From CAZBSE01 sp964578625 (GTDB lineage: Bacteria > Actinomycetota > Humimicrobiia > Humimicrobiales > Humimicrobiaceae): DNA of 64,000 bases. The position numbers and the translations under genes are program-made. Below the pieces are notes generated by a model that was not told the DNA's origin, searched no databases, and saw only the letters and a program-made list of their open reading frames with translations. Within the stretch, counting starts at the first letter, position 1, and each line of letters begins with the position of its first letter. Where the stretch lies: positions 1 through 64,000 of the forward strand of contig CAZODQ010000005.1 of NCBI GenBank assembly GCA_964578625.1, written 5' to 3'. Shown one piece after another: positions 26,101 to 34,451 of this stretch.

Positions 26101-26332
26101 ATCCAACGCACCCTGAGGTGGTAAATTCAATATTGCTTCTTTTTCCGGAGGCCATTTCCTCTTTGACTGAATTTTGTATTGTTTCTGCTCCTGAAGCTAT
26201 GCCACATGTTCCGAGATGAACGGTTATCCTGTATTTGTTTTTTCTGCTTGTAAGGACTTTTTTCCTGTTTAACTCTTCCTTTATATTTTTAAGGTCCTCT
26301 TTATTTTTTATTTTCAAAGATTTTTTATTCAA
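23156..26332 (-). CDS. NuoF-like diaphorase fused to a GltD/NfnB-like NADPH oxidoreductase
   Basis: A very long subunit of 1058 residues. Part 1 (to about 590) is NuoF-like. Its N-terminal thioredoxin-like domain has three of the usual four cysteines (Cys43, Cys75, Cys79). It also has the FMN/NADH site GRGGAGFPTGIKWEF, CGEETAL, and SCGECVPCRIGTRRM for a [4Fe-4S] cluster. Part 2 resembles the small subunit of glutamate synthase. It has Cys-rich segments CQHVCPID and CARVCHHPCESKC, an FAD Rossmann motif (IIGSGPAGLTAGYRL) and a second dinucleotide site (IIGGGNSAIDSARSALR). YRRTRKEMPA in part 2 suggests NADPH. The protein could connect formate oxidation to both NAD and NADP. It lies between nuoE and fdhA in one operon. 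Confidence 0.88.
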   Translation of the reverse strand: MNKKSLKIKNKEDLKNIKEELNRKKVLTSRKNKYRITVHLGTCGIASGAETIQNSVKEEMASGKRSNIEFTTSGCVGFCALEPMLTVESYNLPTVTYHSLDSDKVKRIFKSHIDNGIIPKELDPITEDSELANFYRYQESRVLRNRGKINPFRIEDYIVKDGYSALVLAIESGSPEKIIKIIKESGLRGRGGAGFPTGIKWEFCRNAESASGIKYVICNGDEGDPGAFMDRNLLESDPHSILEGMLIAAFAIGSNKGYLYIRIEYPLAVRTLEYAIRQARDYGLIGKNILGSGFSFDAEIYQGAGAFVCGEETALIQSIEGKRGMPRPRPPFPAQEGLYGMPTLINNVETLSNIPQIILNGAKWFNSIGTETSKGTKIFALAGAVNNVGLVEVPMGMTIRDIVFKIGGGLKKGKKFKAVQIGGPSGGCIPEKYLDIPVDYEKVKEIGAIMGSGGMIVLDEDTCMVDLARYFMEFIQEESCGECVPCRIGTRRMLELLEKITQGKGEKDDIEKLEKLAAVIKETSLCGLGKTAPNPVINTICYFHHEYEAHVRYKKCPAVVCREIISSPCQHVCPIDTEASTYISLIAARRFREAFDIILKDNPLPSVCARVCHHPCESKCMTGKWGSPIAIRALKKFATEYALKEGIYLRPKEQKQGREKVAIIGSGPAGLTAGYRLACKGYDVTIFEQLDVPGGALAAYIPEYRLPSDVLEMDIENIRNAGVEIKTNTKVGKDISFKELVGSHKAVFIATGAHKSRNLCIPNEDAEGVIDALDFLKDIKCNEKVSIGKKVGIIGGGNSAIDSARSALRVKDCRKVIILYRRTRKEMPALEEEINAAIEEGVEIKFLTAPVGIMTKAGKITGVKCIKMKLGEPDETGRRRPIPIKGSESVIDLDNLIVAIGEEPDLYCLGKKKSVEISQTGSIAVCPETLATNMKGVFAGGDVVTGPGTVINAMSAGNIAAEMIDKYIKGKELVREYKLTRPSRYIPPYVESSEKETKEAVRPMVPCLPAGDRIKNFNEVNLNITEEEAVREARRCLRCDLETKDGEKAIKSLSDMAM

Positions 26333-26348
26333 TTAATTGCTTTCTTTA

Positions 26349-26840
26349 TTATTTCCGGGAATAAATAAGATCCATAACTTCTTTAGGATTGACCTTTTGG
26401 TGTATTTTATCATTAATCACAACTGTAGGTGCAAGACCGCAGGCACCAAGGCAGCGGTTAATTTGCAGCGAGTACTTCCTGTCCGCTGTAGTTTGACCTG
26501 GTTTAATTTCAAGTTCTTTTACAATCTTATCAACTATTCTCTTGCCGCCTTTAACAAAACATGCAGTACCAAGGCAGACCCTTATATTGTTTTTTCCTCT
26601 TGGGATCATTGAAAAGAAAGAATAGAAGGTGGAGACGCCGTAAACATCCTTTTCGGGAATACCGAGTACTTTTGCAACTTTTTTCTGGATTTCCACCGGA
26701 ATAAATCCGATATCTTTCTGGATCGCCTGCAATACTGGTATCAGCGCTCCTTTTTTACCTTTATATTCTTTTAATGTTTTATCGATTTTTCTGATTTCTT
26801 CAGATTTTAACTCATATTTCGGCAGACCGGTAATTTGCAT
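26349..26840 (-). CDS. NuoE-like [2Fe-2S] subunit of formate dehydrogenase
   Basis: A 163-residue thioredoxin-fold protein with Cys89, Cys94, Cys130 and Cys134 (Cx4C...Cx3C) binding one [2Fe-2S] cluster. STFYSFFSMIPRGKNNI is a family block. It is first in the formate dehydrogenase operon and ends 16 bases before the NuoF-GltD gene. Its paralogue in the opposing operon is the same domain carrying an N-terminal Fur domain. Confidence 0.92.
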   Translation of the reverse strand: MQITGLPKYELKSEEIRKIDKTLKEYKGKKGALIPVLQAIQKDIGFIPVEIQKKVAKVLGIPEKDVYGVSTFYSFFSMIPRGKNNIRVCLGTACFVKGGKRIVDKIVKELEIKPGQTTADRKYSLQINRCLGACGLAPTVVINDKIHQKVNPKEVMDLIYSRK

Positions 26841-26907
26841 GGTATTCCTTTCAGGAGATTAAAGAACAATAATTCAGTAAAACTTTACCATAGATTTATT
26901 CTCAAAG

Positions 26908-26916
26908 ATTATAACA
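26908..26916 (-). promoter_or_regulatory. Candidate extended -10 promoter of the formate dehydrogenase operon
   Basis: Read on the - strand this is TGTTATAAT, a perfect extended -10 element, about 70 bases before the nuoE start. A -35 match at 17 bases is poor (TACAAT). I see no Fur box here, unlike the opposing operon. The same 180-base gap must also hold the recF promoter on the + strand. Confidence 0.45.
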
Positions 26917-27020
26917 AAATATTTTTAATAATTGTAATGTATTTGCTATTATTAAACATAGAAAATCTGAAATTATATTTTCTGCAATAAATAAAGGGTC
27001 AAACGTCTTATAACAGTATA

Positions 27021-28211
27021 GTGTATTTAAGGAAATTAGAATTAAAAAATTATAGAAATTACAGTGATGTAAGCTTAAATTTTGATAAGAATACTGTTCT
27101 TATACTTGGAAATAATGGTAATGGTAAAACAAACCTGCTGGAATCTATTCATTATTTATCCACCGGTAAGTCTCACAGGACCTACAGCCAGGACGAGATC
27201 ATCAAATGGGGAAGTGATTGTTCTATAATAAGAGCCCTGGTCGGATCCGATGAAAGCGATAAAAAAGACTGCCTTATAGAAATTGAACTGTGCAGGGAAA
27301 ATAGTATTAAGATAAGAGTCGATGAAATATACTGCAGGAAAAAATCGGATTTTATTTCCATTCTTCCTTCGATTATATTTTCTCCAGATGATCTTAAGAT
27401 TGTAAAATCAGGACCATCAGACAGGAGAAATTTTCTTGATTCAATACTGGAAAGGATAGATAAGCAGTATTTCAGGCAGCGCCTGCAGTACAACAAAATC
27501 CTTACCCAGAGAAGCAGTTTGATTAAAAGTATTAGCGGAGGGACAAAAGATATTACCGATTCGACACTGGAAACATGGAATGAAAATATGGTCAAATATG
27601 GGACTGGGATAATAGAGAAAAGGTATAAGCTGCTGTCTGAATTCAGGAACGAGTTTAGGGATTATGTAAGTAGTTTCTTTAAGGAAGCTGAGGTAGATCT
27701 CTTTTATATATTCAGCTGGGAGAGGGGAGATGACTTATACTCATATAACTTCATAAATCTTTCAAATAGCGGAAGCAGGGAGAAAGATATTTTTTTGGAG
27801 GGTGACCTGAAGGATATATTCAGCCGGAAGCTGAAACAAAGCCTGGAAAGGGACCTTATTTATAAAACTACGACTGTCGGGCCGCATAGAGACGATTTTG
27901 TTATCTTACTGAATGGTAAAAATATAAGGTCTTTTGGCTCACAAGGCCAGCAGAGGATCGCTTCAATAAGCCTAAAACTTTGTGAGCTGAATATCCTGAA
28001 GAGGAGATTTAAAAAAGATCCGGTACTTCTTCTGGATGATGTGTTCTCGGAACTTGATATTGATAGAAAAAAGATATTGGTAAAAGCTATCGGCGGCGGC
28101 TTTCAGACGTTTGTGACAGCAACGAATATCAGTTACATTGATAAACTGGATCTGGAGTTTGGAAACAAGTTTTTAATAAAGGGTAATAAAATTGCAGTCT
28201 CTGGCTTGTAG
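27021..28211 (+). CDS. recF: DNA replication and repair protein RecF
   Basis: An SMC-like ATPase of 396 residues that helps load RecA at single-strand gaps. Walker A is GNNGNGKTN (residues 30-38), the signature FGSQGQQRIAS, and Walker B PVLLLDDVFSELD. It begins at GTG. In most bacteria recF follows dnaA and dnaN; here its upstream neighbour is the divergent formate dehydrogenase operon, so the dnaA-dnaN part has been separated. Downstream come dciA, gyrB and gyrA in conserved order. Confidence 0.95.
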   Translation: MYLRKLELKNYRNYSDVSLNFDKNTVLILGNNGNGKTNLLESIHYLSTGKSHRTYSQDEIIKWGSDCSIIRALVGSDESDKKDCLIEIELCRENSIKIRVDEIYCRKKSDFISILPSIIFSPDDLKIVKSGPSDRRNFLDSILERIDKQYFRQRLQYNKILTQRSSLIKSISGGTKDITDSTLETWNENMVKYGTGIIEKRYKLLSEFRNEFRDYVSSFFKEAEVDLFYIFSWERGDDLYSYNFINLSNSGSREKDIFLEGDLKDIFSRKLKQSLERDLIYKTTTVGPHRDDFVILLNGKNIRSFGSQGQQRIASISLKLCELNILKRRFKKDPVLLLDDVFSELDIDRKKILVKAIGGGFQTFVTATNISYIDKLDLEFGNKFLIKGNKIAVSGL

Positions 28212-28217
28212 ACCGGG

Positions 28218-28526
28218 GTGTATAATAAGATTATGAAAAATTTTGAAGATATAAGAAGTATAATAGGAGATGTCGTAAAAAGATCAAATATGAGACAGAG
28301 GTTAAACATATCCAATATCTTTAATCATTGGGAGGAGATTGTCGGTACTGAAATATATAAAAAAACAAAGCCCGAAAGAATAACCGGGGGAACATTGTAT
28401 TTATCGGTTTCAACTTCTATATGGGCAAATGAACTGAGTCTCATGTCCGACAAATTGATTGAAAAAATCAATTCATTTATCGGTGAAGAAGTAGTTAAAA
28501 ATATAAGATTTAGGCAAAATCTTTAG
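28218..28526 (+). CDS. DciA-like DUF721 protein
   Basis: A protein of up to 102 residues with the DUF721 pattern (RSIIGDVVKRSNMRQRLNI, FNHWEEIVGTEI, LYLSVSTSIWANEL). Family members known as DciA load the replicative helicase in bacteria without DnaC/DnaI. The position between recF and gyrB matches Actinobacteria (Rv0004 in M. tuberculosis). Start is either GTG 28218 or ATG 28233; neither has a convincing ribosome binding site. Confidence 0.85.
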   Translation: MYNKIMKNFEDIRSIIGDVVKRSNMRQRLNISNIFNHWEEIVGTEIYKKTKPERITGGTLYLSVSTSIWANELSLMSDKLIEKINSFIGEEVVKNIRFRQNL

Positions 28527-28555
28527 CCTATTTTAGGCAAATTTGAAGTGAAATA

Positions 28556-28564
28556 TGGTATAAT
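28556..28564 (+). promoter_or_regulatory. Extended -10 promoter of gyrB
   Basis: TGGTATAAT is a perfect extended -10 element in the 197-base gap before gyrB. It is bracketed by two partly complementary stretches, GCCTATTTTAGGC (28526-28538) and GGCTAAAATAGC (28572-28583), which could form a hairpin or bind a regulator. gyrB promoters are often supercoiling-sensitive; that is family knowledge, not visible here. Confidence 0.55.
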
Positions 28565-28723
28565 ATTTAGAGGCTAAAATAGCATAGTTATCAGGCATTT
28601 TTTTGGGAAAATATTTACATTTAAGCAAGAAAGGGTAATGGATATCAAAGTATTTTTAAAGTCTGCTTATTGCCCTTTATCAATATTCTAAAGAGGAAAT
28701 TATACATTTAAGAGGAGATTTTT

Positions 28724-30628
28724 TTGAAAAAATCAAGTTATGATGCTAAGGATATAACAGTTTTGGAAGGGCTCTCCGCAGTAAGAAAGAGACCAAGTAT
28801 GTACATAGGTTCAACGGGGTCCAGGGGCCTGCACCATCTCATATATGAGGTTATAGATAACAGCATTGATGAAGCAATGGCCGGGTTCTGTGATAATGTG
28901 CTGGTTATATTAAATAAAGATAATTCGGTCACTGAGGTAGATAATGGAAGAGGGATACCTGTAAAGAAGGTTTCAAAATTTAATAAACCTGCAGTGGAAA
29001 TAGTGCTTACCAAGCTGCATGCCGGTGGTAAATTCGGCGGAGAAGGATATAAAGTATCAGGAGGACTTCACGGCGTAGGGGTTTCCGTAGTAAATGCCTT
29101 GTCGGAAAAATTAAATGTTGAAGTAAGAAGAGACGGTTATATTTACAAGCAGGATTACAAACGGGGGAAACCAATAAACGAACTTGCGAAGGGTGAAAAG
29201 ACTTCTTCTCACGGTACGGCGATTACATTTTACCCTGACAGGGAAATATTCGAGGATATAGATTATAAGTTCGAGATACTGGCAAGCAGGATGAAGGAGA
29301 TGGCTTTTCTTAACAAAGGATTAAAGATCAGCCTGCTGGATAAAAGAGGGGAATCTGAAAAGAAAGAGATATATCAGTATGACGGCGGAATAGTTGATTT
29401 TGTGAAATATTTATGCGAAAAAAAGGATATCCTGCATAAAAAACCTATATATATAAAAAACGAAGTAGGAAGCCATGAACTAGAAATAGCGATGCAGTAT
29501 ACCACAGGTTACTCGGAGAGTATCTTTTCATTTGCAAACAATATAAATACTACGGAAGGCGGGACTCACCTCAGCGGTTTTAAGGGAGCTATAACAAGGA
29601 CAATAAACGACTATGCACGCAGCAACAATATACTTAAGGAAAAAGATGAAAATTTCCTGGGAGAAGATATTAGGGAGGGTCTTACTGCAATTATCAGTGT
29701 CAAACTAAAGGACCCGCAGTTTGAAGGACAGACCAAGACCAAACTGGGAAACAGCGAGATCAAGGGTTTCGTTGAATCAACGGTAAATTCGAAGCTTTCC
29801 GAATTCCTTGGAGAGAACCCTGCTGTCGGCAGGATAATAGTGGGTAAATGTATGGATTCTGCAAGGGCAAGAGCTGCTGCAAAGAAAGCAAAAGACCTGA
29901 CCAGGAAAAAATCTCTGCTGGAGGGCGGCTCGCTTCCCGGCAAGCTTTCAGATTGTTCTATAAGCGACCCAAAATATTGTGAGCTGTTTTTGGTAGAAGG
30001 GGATTCTGCAGGAGGCAGTGCAAAGCAGGCAAGGGACAGGAGGTTTCAGGCAATACTGCCTCTAAAGGGCAAGATTTTAAATGTTGAAAAGGCAAGGTTA
30101 AGTAAGATATTAAGCAGTGAAGAGATTCAGGCCATGATTACTGCAATGGGTGCCGGAATCGATGAAGATTTTAACATTGAAAATGCCAGGTACCATAAAG
30201 TGATAATTATGACAGATGCTGATGTAGACGGAGCCCATATAAGGACATTGATCCTAACTTTCCTTTACAGATATATGCCAAAATTAATAGAAACCGGATA
30301 TGTTTATATAGCCCAGCCGCCGCTTTACCAGGTCAAGGATGGCAAAGAAGTCTCTTATGCGTATAGTGACAAGGAACTGGATAGTATAAAAAAGAAATAT
30401 AAAGATAAAAAAATAGCCGTGCAGCAGTATAAAGGTCTGGGTGAAATGGATCCGGAGCAGCTGTGGGAGACAACTATGAATCCGGAAGCGAGGACACTTC
30501 TTAAAGTTGAAATCGAAGATGCATTGATTGCAGATGATGTTTTTTCTACTTTAATGGGAAGCAAGGTAGAGCCGAGGAGAGAATTTATTGAAAAGAACGC
30601 CAAGGGTGTATCATTCATAGATATTTAG
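28724..30628 (+). CDS. gyrB: DNA gyrase subunit B
   Basis: A 634-residue ATPase subunit of gyrase, which introduces negative supercoils. The GHKL ATPase part has VIDNSIDEAMAGF, DNGRGIPV and SGGLHGVGVSVVNAL. The TOPRIM region has EGDSAGGSAKQ and DADVDGAHI, and the C-terminus carries the GLGEMDPEQLWETTMNP block. The start is TTG behind AAGAGGAGA. Its length is standard for a gyrase B without the E. coli insertion. gyrA follows 12 bases later. Confidence 0.97.
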   Translation: MKKSSYDAKDITVLEGLSAVRKRPSMYIGSTGSRGLHHLIYEVIDNSIDEAMAGFCDNVLVILNKDNSVTEVDNGRGIPVKKVSKFNKPAVEIVLTKLHAGGKFGGEGYKVSGGLHGVGVSVVNALSEKLNVEVRRDGYIYKQDYKRGKPINELAKGEKTSSHGTAITFYPDREIFEDIDYKFEILASRMKEMAFLNKGLKISLLDKRGESEKKEIYQYDGGIVDFVKYLCEKKDILHKKPIYIKNEVGSHELEIAMQYTTGYSESIFSFANNINTTEGGTHLSGFKGAITRTINDYARSNNILKEKDENFLGEDIREGLTAIISVKLKDPQFEGQTKTKLGNSEIKGFVESTVNSKLSEFLGENPAVGRIIVGKCMDSARARAAAKKAKDLTRKKSLLEGGSLPGKLSDCSISDPKYCELFLVEGDSAGGSAKQARDRRFQAILPLKGKILNVEKARLSKILSSEEIQAMITAMGAGIDEDFNIENARYHKVIIMTDADVDGAHIRTLILTFLYRYMPKLIETGYVYIAQPPLYQVKDGKEVSYAYSDKELDSIKKKYKDKKIAVQQYKGLGEMDPEQLWETTMNPEARTLLKVEIEDALIADDVFSTLMGSKVEPRREFIEKNAKGVSFIDI

Positions 30629-30640
30629 TCGGGAGCATAA

Positions 30641-33073
30641 TTGGTATTTGAACTTAGGGGTAAAATAAAAAATATTGAAATTGAATCGGAAATGCAGGAT
30701 TCCTACCTGAGTTATGCGATGAGTGTAATTATAGGCAGGGCCCTGCCGGATGTAAAAGATGGCCTAAAGCCGGTTCACAGGAGAATATTATATGCCATGC
30801 ATGATATGGGCATAAGATCCAATACACCCCATAAGAAATGTGCCCGAATTGTAGGAGAGGTACTTGGAAAATATCATCCCCACGGTGATACTGCGGTTTA
30901 TGATGCTCTGGTACGAATGGCTCAGGATTTTTCCCAGCGTTATATTCTAATTGACGGACATGGAAATTTTGGTTCTGTTGATGGTGATAGAGCCGCAGCT
31001 ATGAGATATACTGAGGCCAGGCTTTCTTCGATTGCTGAAGAACTTCTGGTGGATATTGACAAGGATACAATAGAATTTGTGGATAATTTTGACAGTTCTC
31101 TAAAAGAACCGGAAAGGCTTCCTTCAAAATTTCCGAATCTTTTGGTAAATGGTTCCTCCGGTATTGCTGTGGGTATGGCTACTAATATCCCGCCTCATAA
31201 TTTAGGGGAAATAATAGATGGGGTCGTTTATTATATAGATAATCCAAAAGCTTCAGCTAAGGACCTGATGAGAAAGATCAAGGGTCCGGATTTCCCTACA
31301 GGCGGAATTGTAATGGGAATCGGGGGAATAAAGGAAGCATATGAGACCGGCAGGGGGCGTATAATTGTAAGGGGCAGAGTGCATCAGGAACAGCCCAGGA
31401 AAGGAAGAACCCAGATAATAATAACTGAACTCCCATATCAGGTGAATAAATCAAGATTTATAGAAAAAATCGCTGAACTGGTCAGAGCTAAAAGGATAGA
31501 AGGTATCAGCGACCTGCGGGATGAATCAGACAAGAGCGGGATGAGAGTAGTTATAGAGCTCAAAAGAGATTCAGTTCCTAGTGTGATTATTAATTCTCTA
31601 TATAAAAATACTCAGCTTGAGGATACCTTCGGAATAATTATGCTGGCTCTGGTTGACGGTGTACCAAAGACTCTGAATTTACCGTGTTTGGTTGGAGAAT
31701 ATACCAAACATAGATTTGATGTGGTAGTTAAGAGAACCAAATATGAATTAAAGAAGGCCGAGGAACGCGAGCATATTCTAAAAGGTCTTTTAATAGCTCT
31801 GGATAACCTGGATGAGGTAATAAAGACTATAAAATCTTCCAAGGATGTTCCCACTGCAAGGAAGAGACTGGTTAAGGATTTTAAACTTACTGTAATACAG
31901 GCTCAAGCCATACTGGATTTAAAATTGCAGAGGCTGACTGGACTGGAAAGGGATAAGATAAAATTAGAACATAAACAATTGATTGAAAGAATAAAGGAAC
32001 TGAAGAAACTTCTCAGTAGTGATAAGTTGATATACGGAGTGGTAAAAGATGAACTGTCTGAGATCAAGAAGAAATACAGTGATGATAGAAGAACGGATAT
32101 AACTACTGATGTTTCTGATATTGAGATAGAGGATCTGATACCTGAGGAGGAAAATGTGATATCCATATCTCACTCTGGTTATATAAAAAGAGTGCCCGTG
32201 ACTACTTATAGAAAACAGGGAAGGGGCGGAAGAGGAGTAACCGGTACCAATCTGAAAGAAGATGATTTTGTCAAACACCTGTTTATAGCATCAACACATC
32301 ACTATATAATGTTTTTCTCAAATCTGGGGAAGGTGTATAGATTAAAAGTCCATCAGATCCCTCCAGGAAGCAGAATGTCTAAAGGCAAGGCAATTATAAA
32401 TCTGCTTCCCTTTATATCCGGAGAGACGGTAGCAGCTATAATAGCGGTCAGAGATTATGGGGATGATAAATATCTAATTATGGCCACAAAAAAAGGAATG
32501 ATCAAAAAAACACCTATCGAAGCTTATGATACTTCCAGAAGGGACGGGATTATAGCGATGACTATAAAAGAGGGAGATAAATTGATAGGAGTAGAGAAAT
32601 CCAACGGCAGTGATGAGGTTATAATAGTTTCAAGAAATGCTCAGGCTATAAGATTCAGTGAAAAAGACTGCAGACCAATGGGAAGGACTTCACAGGGTGT
32701 GAAGGGAATGAGGCTTTCAAAGGGTGATGAAGTACTCTCTATGATGGTTGCAAGAGAGCTTGAAGGAGACCTCTTTGTCCTTACCGAGAACGGCTATGGG
32801 AAAAGGACTCAGCTGTCGGAGTATAAGACGCAAAAAAGAAGCGGGCTCGGTGTAAGGACCTTGAAAATAACTGAAAAGAAAGGAAAGGTAGCCGGGGCTG
32901 GTATAATTAAGGATGAGCATGATGTTATGATCATTTCCAATAAGGGGGTACTTATAAGGATTCCCGCCAGATCGATATCAAGAATTGGAAGATCAACTCA
33001 GGGAGTTAAAGTAATAAATTTGGGAGAAGAAGCTAAAGTAGCTTCTTATTCAATAGTTACATCAGAAAGCTAG
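30641..33073 (+). CDS. gyrA: DNA gyrase subunit A
   Basis: An 810-residue subunit with the catalytic Tyr123 in AAMRYTEARL. The quinolone-resistance region HPHGDTAVYDALVRMAQ has Thr at the position equal to E. coli Ser83, and the GyrA-box QGRGGRGVTGT in the C-terminal beta-pinwheel separates it from topoisomerase IV ParC. The start is TTG with GGGAG upstream. The product forms the A2B2 gyrase with GyrB. Confidence 0.97.
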   Translation: MVFELRGKIKNIEIESEMQDSYLSYAMSVIIGRALPDVKDGLKPVHRRILYAMHDMGIRSNTPHKKCARIVGEVLGKYHPHGDTAVYDALVRMAQDFSQRYILIDGHGNFGSVDGDRAAAMRYTEARLSSIAEELLVDIDKDTIEFVDNFDSSLKEPERLPSKFPNLLVNGSSGIAVGMATNIPPHNLGEIIDGVVYYIDNPKASAKDLMRKIKGPDFPTGGIVMGIGGIKEAYETGRGRIIVRGRVHQEQPRKGRTQIIITELPYQVNKSRFIEKIAELVRAKRIEGISDLRDESDKSGMRVVIELKRDSVPSVIINSLYKNTQLEDTFGIIMLALVDGVPKTLNLPCLVGEYTKHRFDVVVKRTKYELKKAEEREHILKGLLIALDNLDEVIKTIKSSKDVPTARKRLVKDFKLTVIQAQAILDLKLQRLTGLERDKIKLEHKQLIERIKELKKLLSSDKLIYGVVKDELSEIKKKYSDDRRTDITTDVSDIEIEDLIPEEENVISISHSGYIKRVPVTTYRKQGRGGRGVTGTNLKEDDFVKHLFIASTHHYIMFFSNLGKVYRLKVHQIPPGSRMSKGKAIINLLPFISGETVAAIIAVRDYGDDKYLIMATKKGMIKKTPIEAYDTSRRDGIIAMTIKEGDKLIGVEKSNGSDEVIIVSRNAQAIRFSEKDCRPMGRTSQGVKGMRLSKGDEVLSMMVARELEGDLFVLTENGYGKRTQLSEYKTQKRSGLGVRTLKITEKKGKVAGAGIIKDEHDVMIISNKGVLIRIPARSISRIGRSTQGVKVINLGEEAKVASYSIVTSES

Positions 33074-33200
33074 TAAAATGATTTAATTTAATTTATTTTC
33101 TAAATCTGATATTATATTTAAAAATAGAGATCTTTTGATATGATCAGTAAATTGTCCTTTGTAATATTAATAAAATGTCAATAAGAGGAGGTAGGATAAA

Positions 33201-33590
33201 ATGGCTGTAAAGAAAGCAGAGATTGACTCTGATTGCAGTAAAAAGAGTTCGACAGGCATGGATTCGAAAGTTGCTGTACTTCTTGCGTATCTTTTCGGAT
33301 GGATCGGTGGATTGGTATTCTGGCTCATTGAAAAAGAAAACAAATTCGTAAAATGGAATGCACTTCAATCTTTAATTCTTGGTATTCTTGAGGTAGCATT
33401 GATATTAGTAGTTTCAGTTCTTTTAGGGCTTATTCCTTTCATTGGTTGGTTTTTCTTTTCCTGGCTTGGCTGGCTACTGGCAGGGGTTTGCTTTGTACTC
33501 GGTATTGTCGCAATTGTTATGGGATTCCAGTGCAATACTTTCAGAATACCCGGTGTCTGCAAATTAACTGATAAATATTTCAAGATGTAA
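33201..33590 (+). CDS. Small membrane protein, DUF4870-like
   Basis: A 129-residue protein with a hydrophilic N-terminus and three hydrophobic segments. VAVLLAYLFGWIGGLVFWLIE, shown here in part as FGWIGGLVFWLIE, followed by KFVKWNALQSL, is characteristic of DUF4870/TMEM-like small membrane proteins. Function is unknown. It has a strong AGAGGAGGT ribosome binding site. It interrupts the normal gyrA-DUF3566 adjacency of Actinobacteria. Confidence 0.7.
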   Translation: MAVKKAEIDSDCSKKSSTGMDSKVAVLLAYLFGWIGGLVFWLIEKENKFVKWNALQSLILGILEVALILVVSVLLGLIPFIGWFFFSWLGWLLAGVCFVLGIVAIVMGFQCNTFRIPGVCKLTDKYFKM

Positions 33591-33694
33591 TAAATATGTA
33601 TTGCTGAATCAGAGGTTGTAAATTTTTATGCCACAAGAATAGAAATAGAATATGATTTTAAATAGTTTATAGCTTATATATTCAAGGAGAAAAT

Positions 33695-34096
33695 ATGGAT
33701 GTTGAAAGGAAAGTCTTAAGAAGTGTAAGCGAATTTTCAATGTTTAAGTATCTACTGGTTTTCTATTTAATATTTTTTATCTTATCTGTTATTATAATGG
33801 GAATATTAGGACTAATTGCCTGGTTAGGTCTTTCTTCCTTCGGCCTTGATATAAATGAGATTTTAGCAACTTATGGTCTAGGTTACCTCAGTTCATATAA
33901 TTTTAATTTACTGGGCAGCGGAGTCATAACTATTATTATATTGATTGCCAGCGGACTTTTTGCATCGGTATTTTATGCTGCTGTCGGGACTTTGGCTGTA
34001 TGGATAATGAACGTTATTTTAAGGATTGTTGGTGGAATAGAACTGAGATTTTTTATGAAAAAAGAAAAAGAGATAAGTCCTAAGGAATCAAAGTAG
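33695..34096 (+). CDS. DUF3566 membrane protein (actinobacterial gyrA-linked family)
   Basis: A 133-residue protein with two hydrophobic segments and the family opening RKVLRSVSEFSMFKYLLVFYL, shown here as RSVSEFSMFKYLLVF. It ends in a charged tail. The same domain forms the C-terminus of Rv0007, which lies between gyrA and ileT in M. tuberculosis; here the domain stands alone. Its role is not established; membrane or division-related functions have been suggested. The placement just before tRNA-Ile and tRNA-Ala is strong evidence of actinobacterial descent. Confidence 0.8.
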   Translation: MDVERKVLRSVSEFSMFKYLLVFYLIFFILSVIIMGILGLIAWLGLSSFGLDINEILATYGLGYLSSYNFNLLGSGVITIIILIASGLFASVFYAAVGTLAVWIMNVILRIVGGIELRFFMKKEKEISPKESK

Positions 34097-34149
34097 GTAC
34101 ATTACTTTTTTAAAATCAATTTAAAGTTCTATACTGCTGTGGTTTTGCC

Positions 34150-34178
34150 TTGACAAAAATATATTAAATTGTTATTTT
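34150..34178 (+). promoter_or_regulatory. Promoter of the tRNA-Ile/tRNA-Ala pair
   Basis: TTGACA (34150-34155), 17 bases, TATTTT (34173-34178). Transcription would begin near 34185, about 17 bases before the tRNA-Ile 5' end, a usual arrangement for stable RNA genes. Confidence 0.7.
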
Positions 34179-34201
34179 GACCTCTGTTAAAAATTCGGAC
34201 A

Positions 34202-34278
34202 GGGCCTATAGCTCAGTTGGTTAGAGCGCATCCCTGATAAGGATGAGGCCTCTGGTTCGAGTCCAGATAGGCCCACCA
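34202..34278 (+). tRNA. tRNA-Ile (GAT anticodon)
   Basis: 77 bases with encoded CCA. The acceptor stem GGGCCTA pairs with TAGGCCC; the D-arm AGCTCAGTTGGTTAGAGC and T-arm GGTTCGAGTCC are canonical. Anticodon GAT is at 34236-34238. It is followed 16 bases later by tRNA-Ala, the pair found downstream of gyrA in Actinobacteria. Confidence 0.97.
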
Positions 34279-34294
34279 GTTTTTCACTTCTTGT

Positions 34295-34370
34295 GGGGGT
34301 GTAGCTCAGTTGGGAGAGCGCCTGCCTTGCAAGCAGGAGGTCAGCGGTTCGATCCCGCTCATCTCCACCA
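34295..34370 (+). tRNA. tRNA-Ala (TGC anticodon)
   Basis: 76 bases with encoded CCA. The acceptor stem GGGGGTG pairs with CATCTCC through two G-T pairs. D-arm AGCTCAGTTGGGAGAGC and T-arm GGTTCGATCCC are canonical; anticodon TGC is at 34328-34330. It is presumably co-transcribed with tRNA-Ile. Confidence 0.97.
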
Positions 34371-34451
34371 TAAGTATTTTAAAATTAGCAGACTTTTTTA
34401 TTACCCCTTTATTTATATAGTATAAATTAAATGGTATAAGCTTAAATTCCC

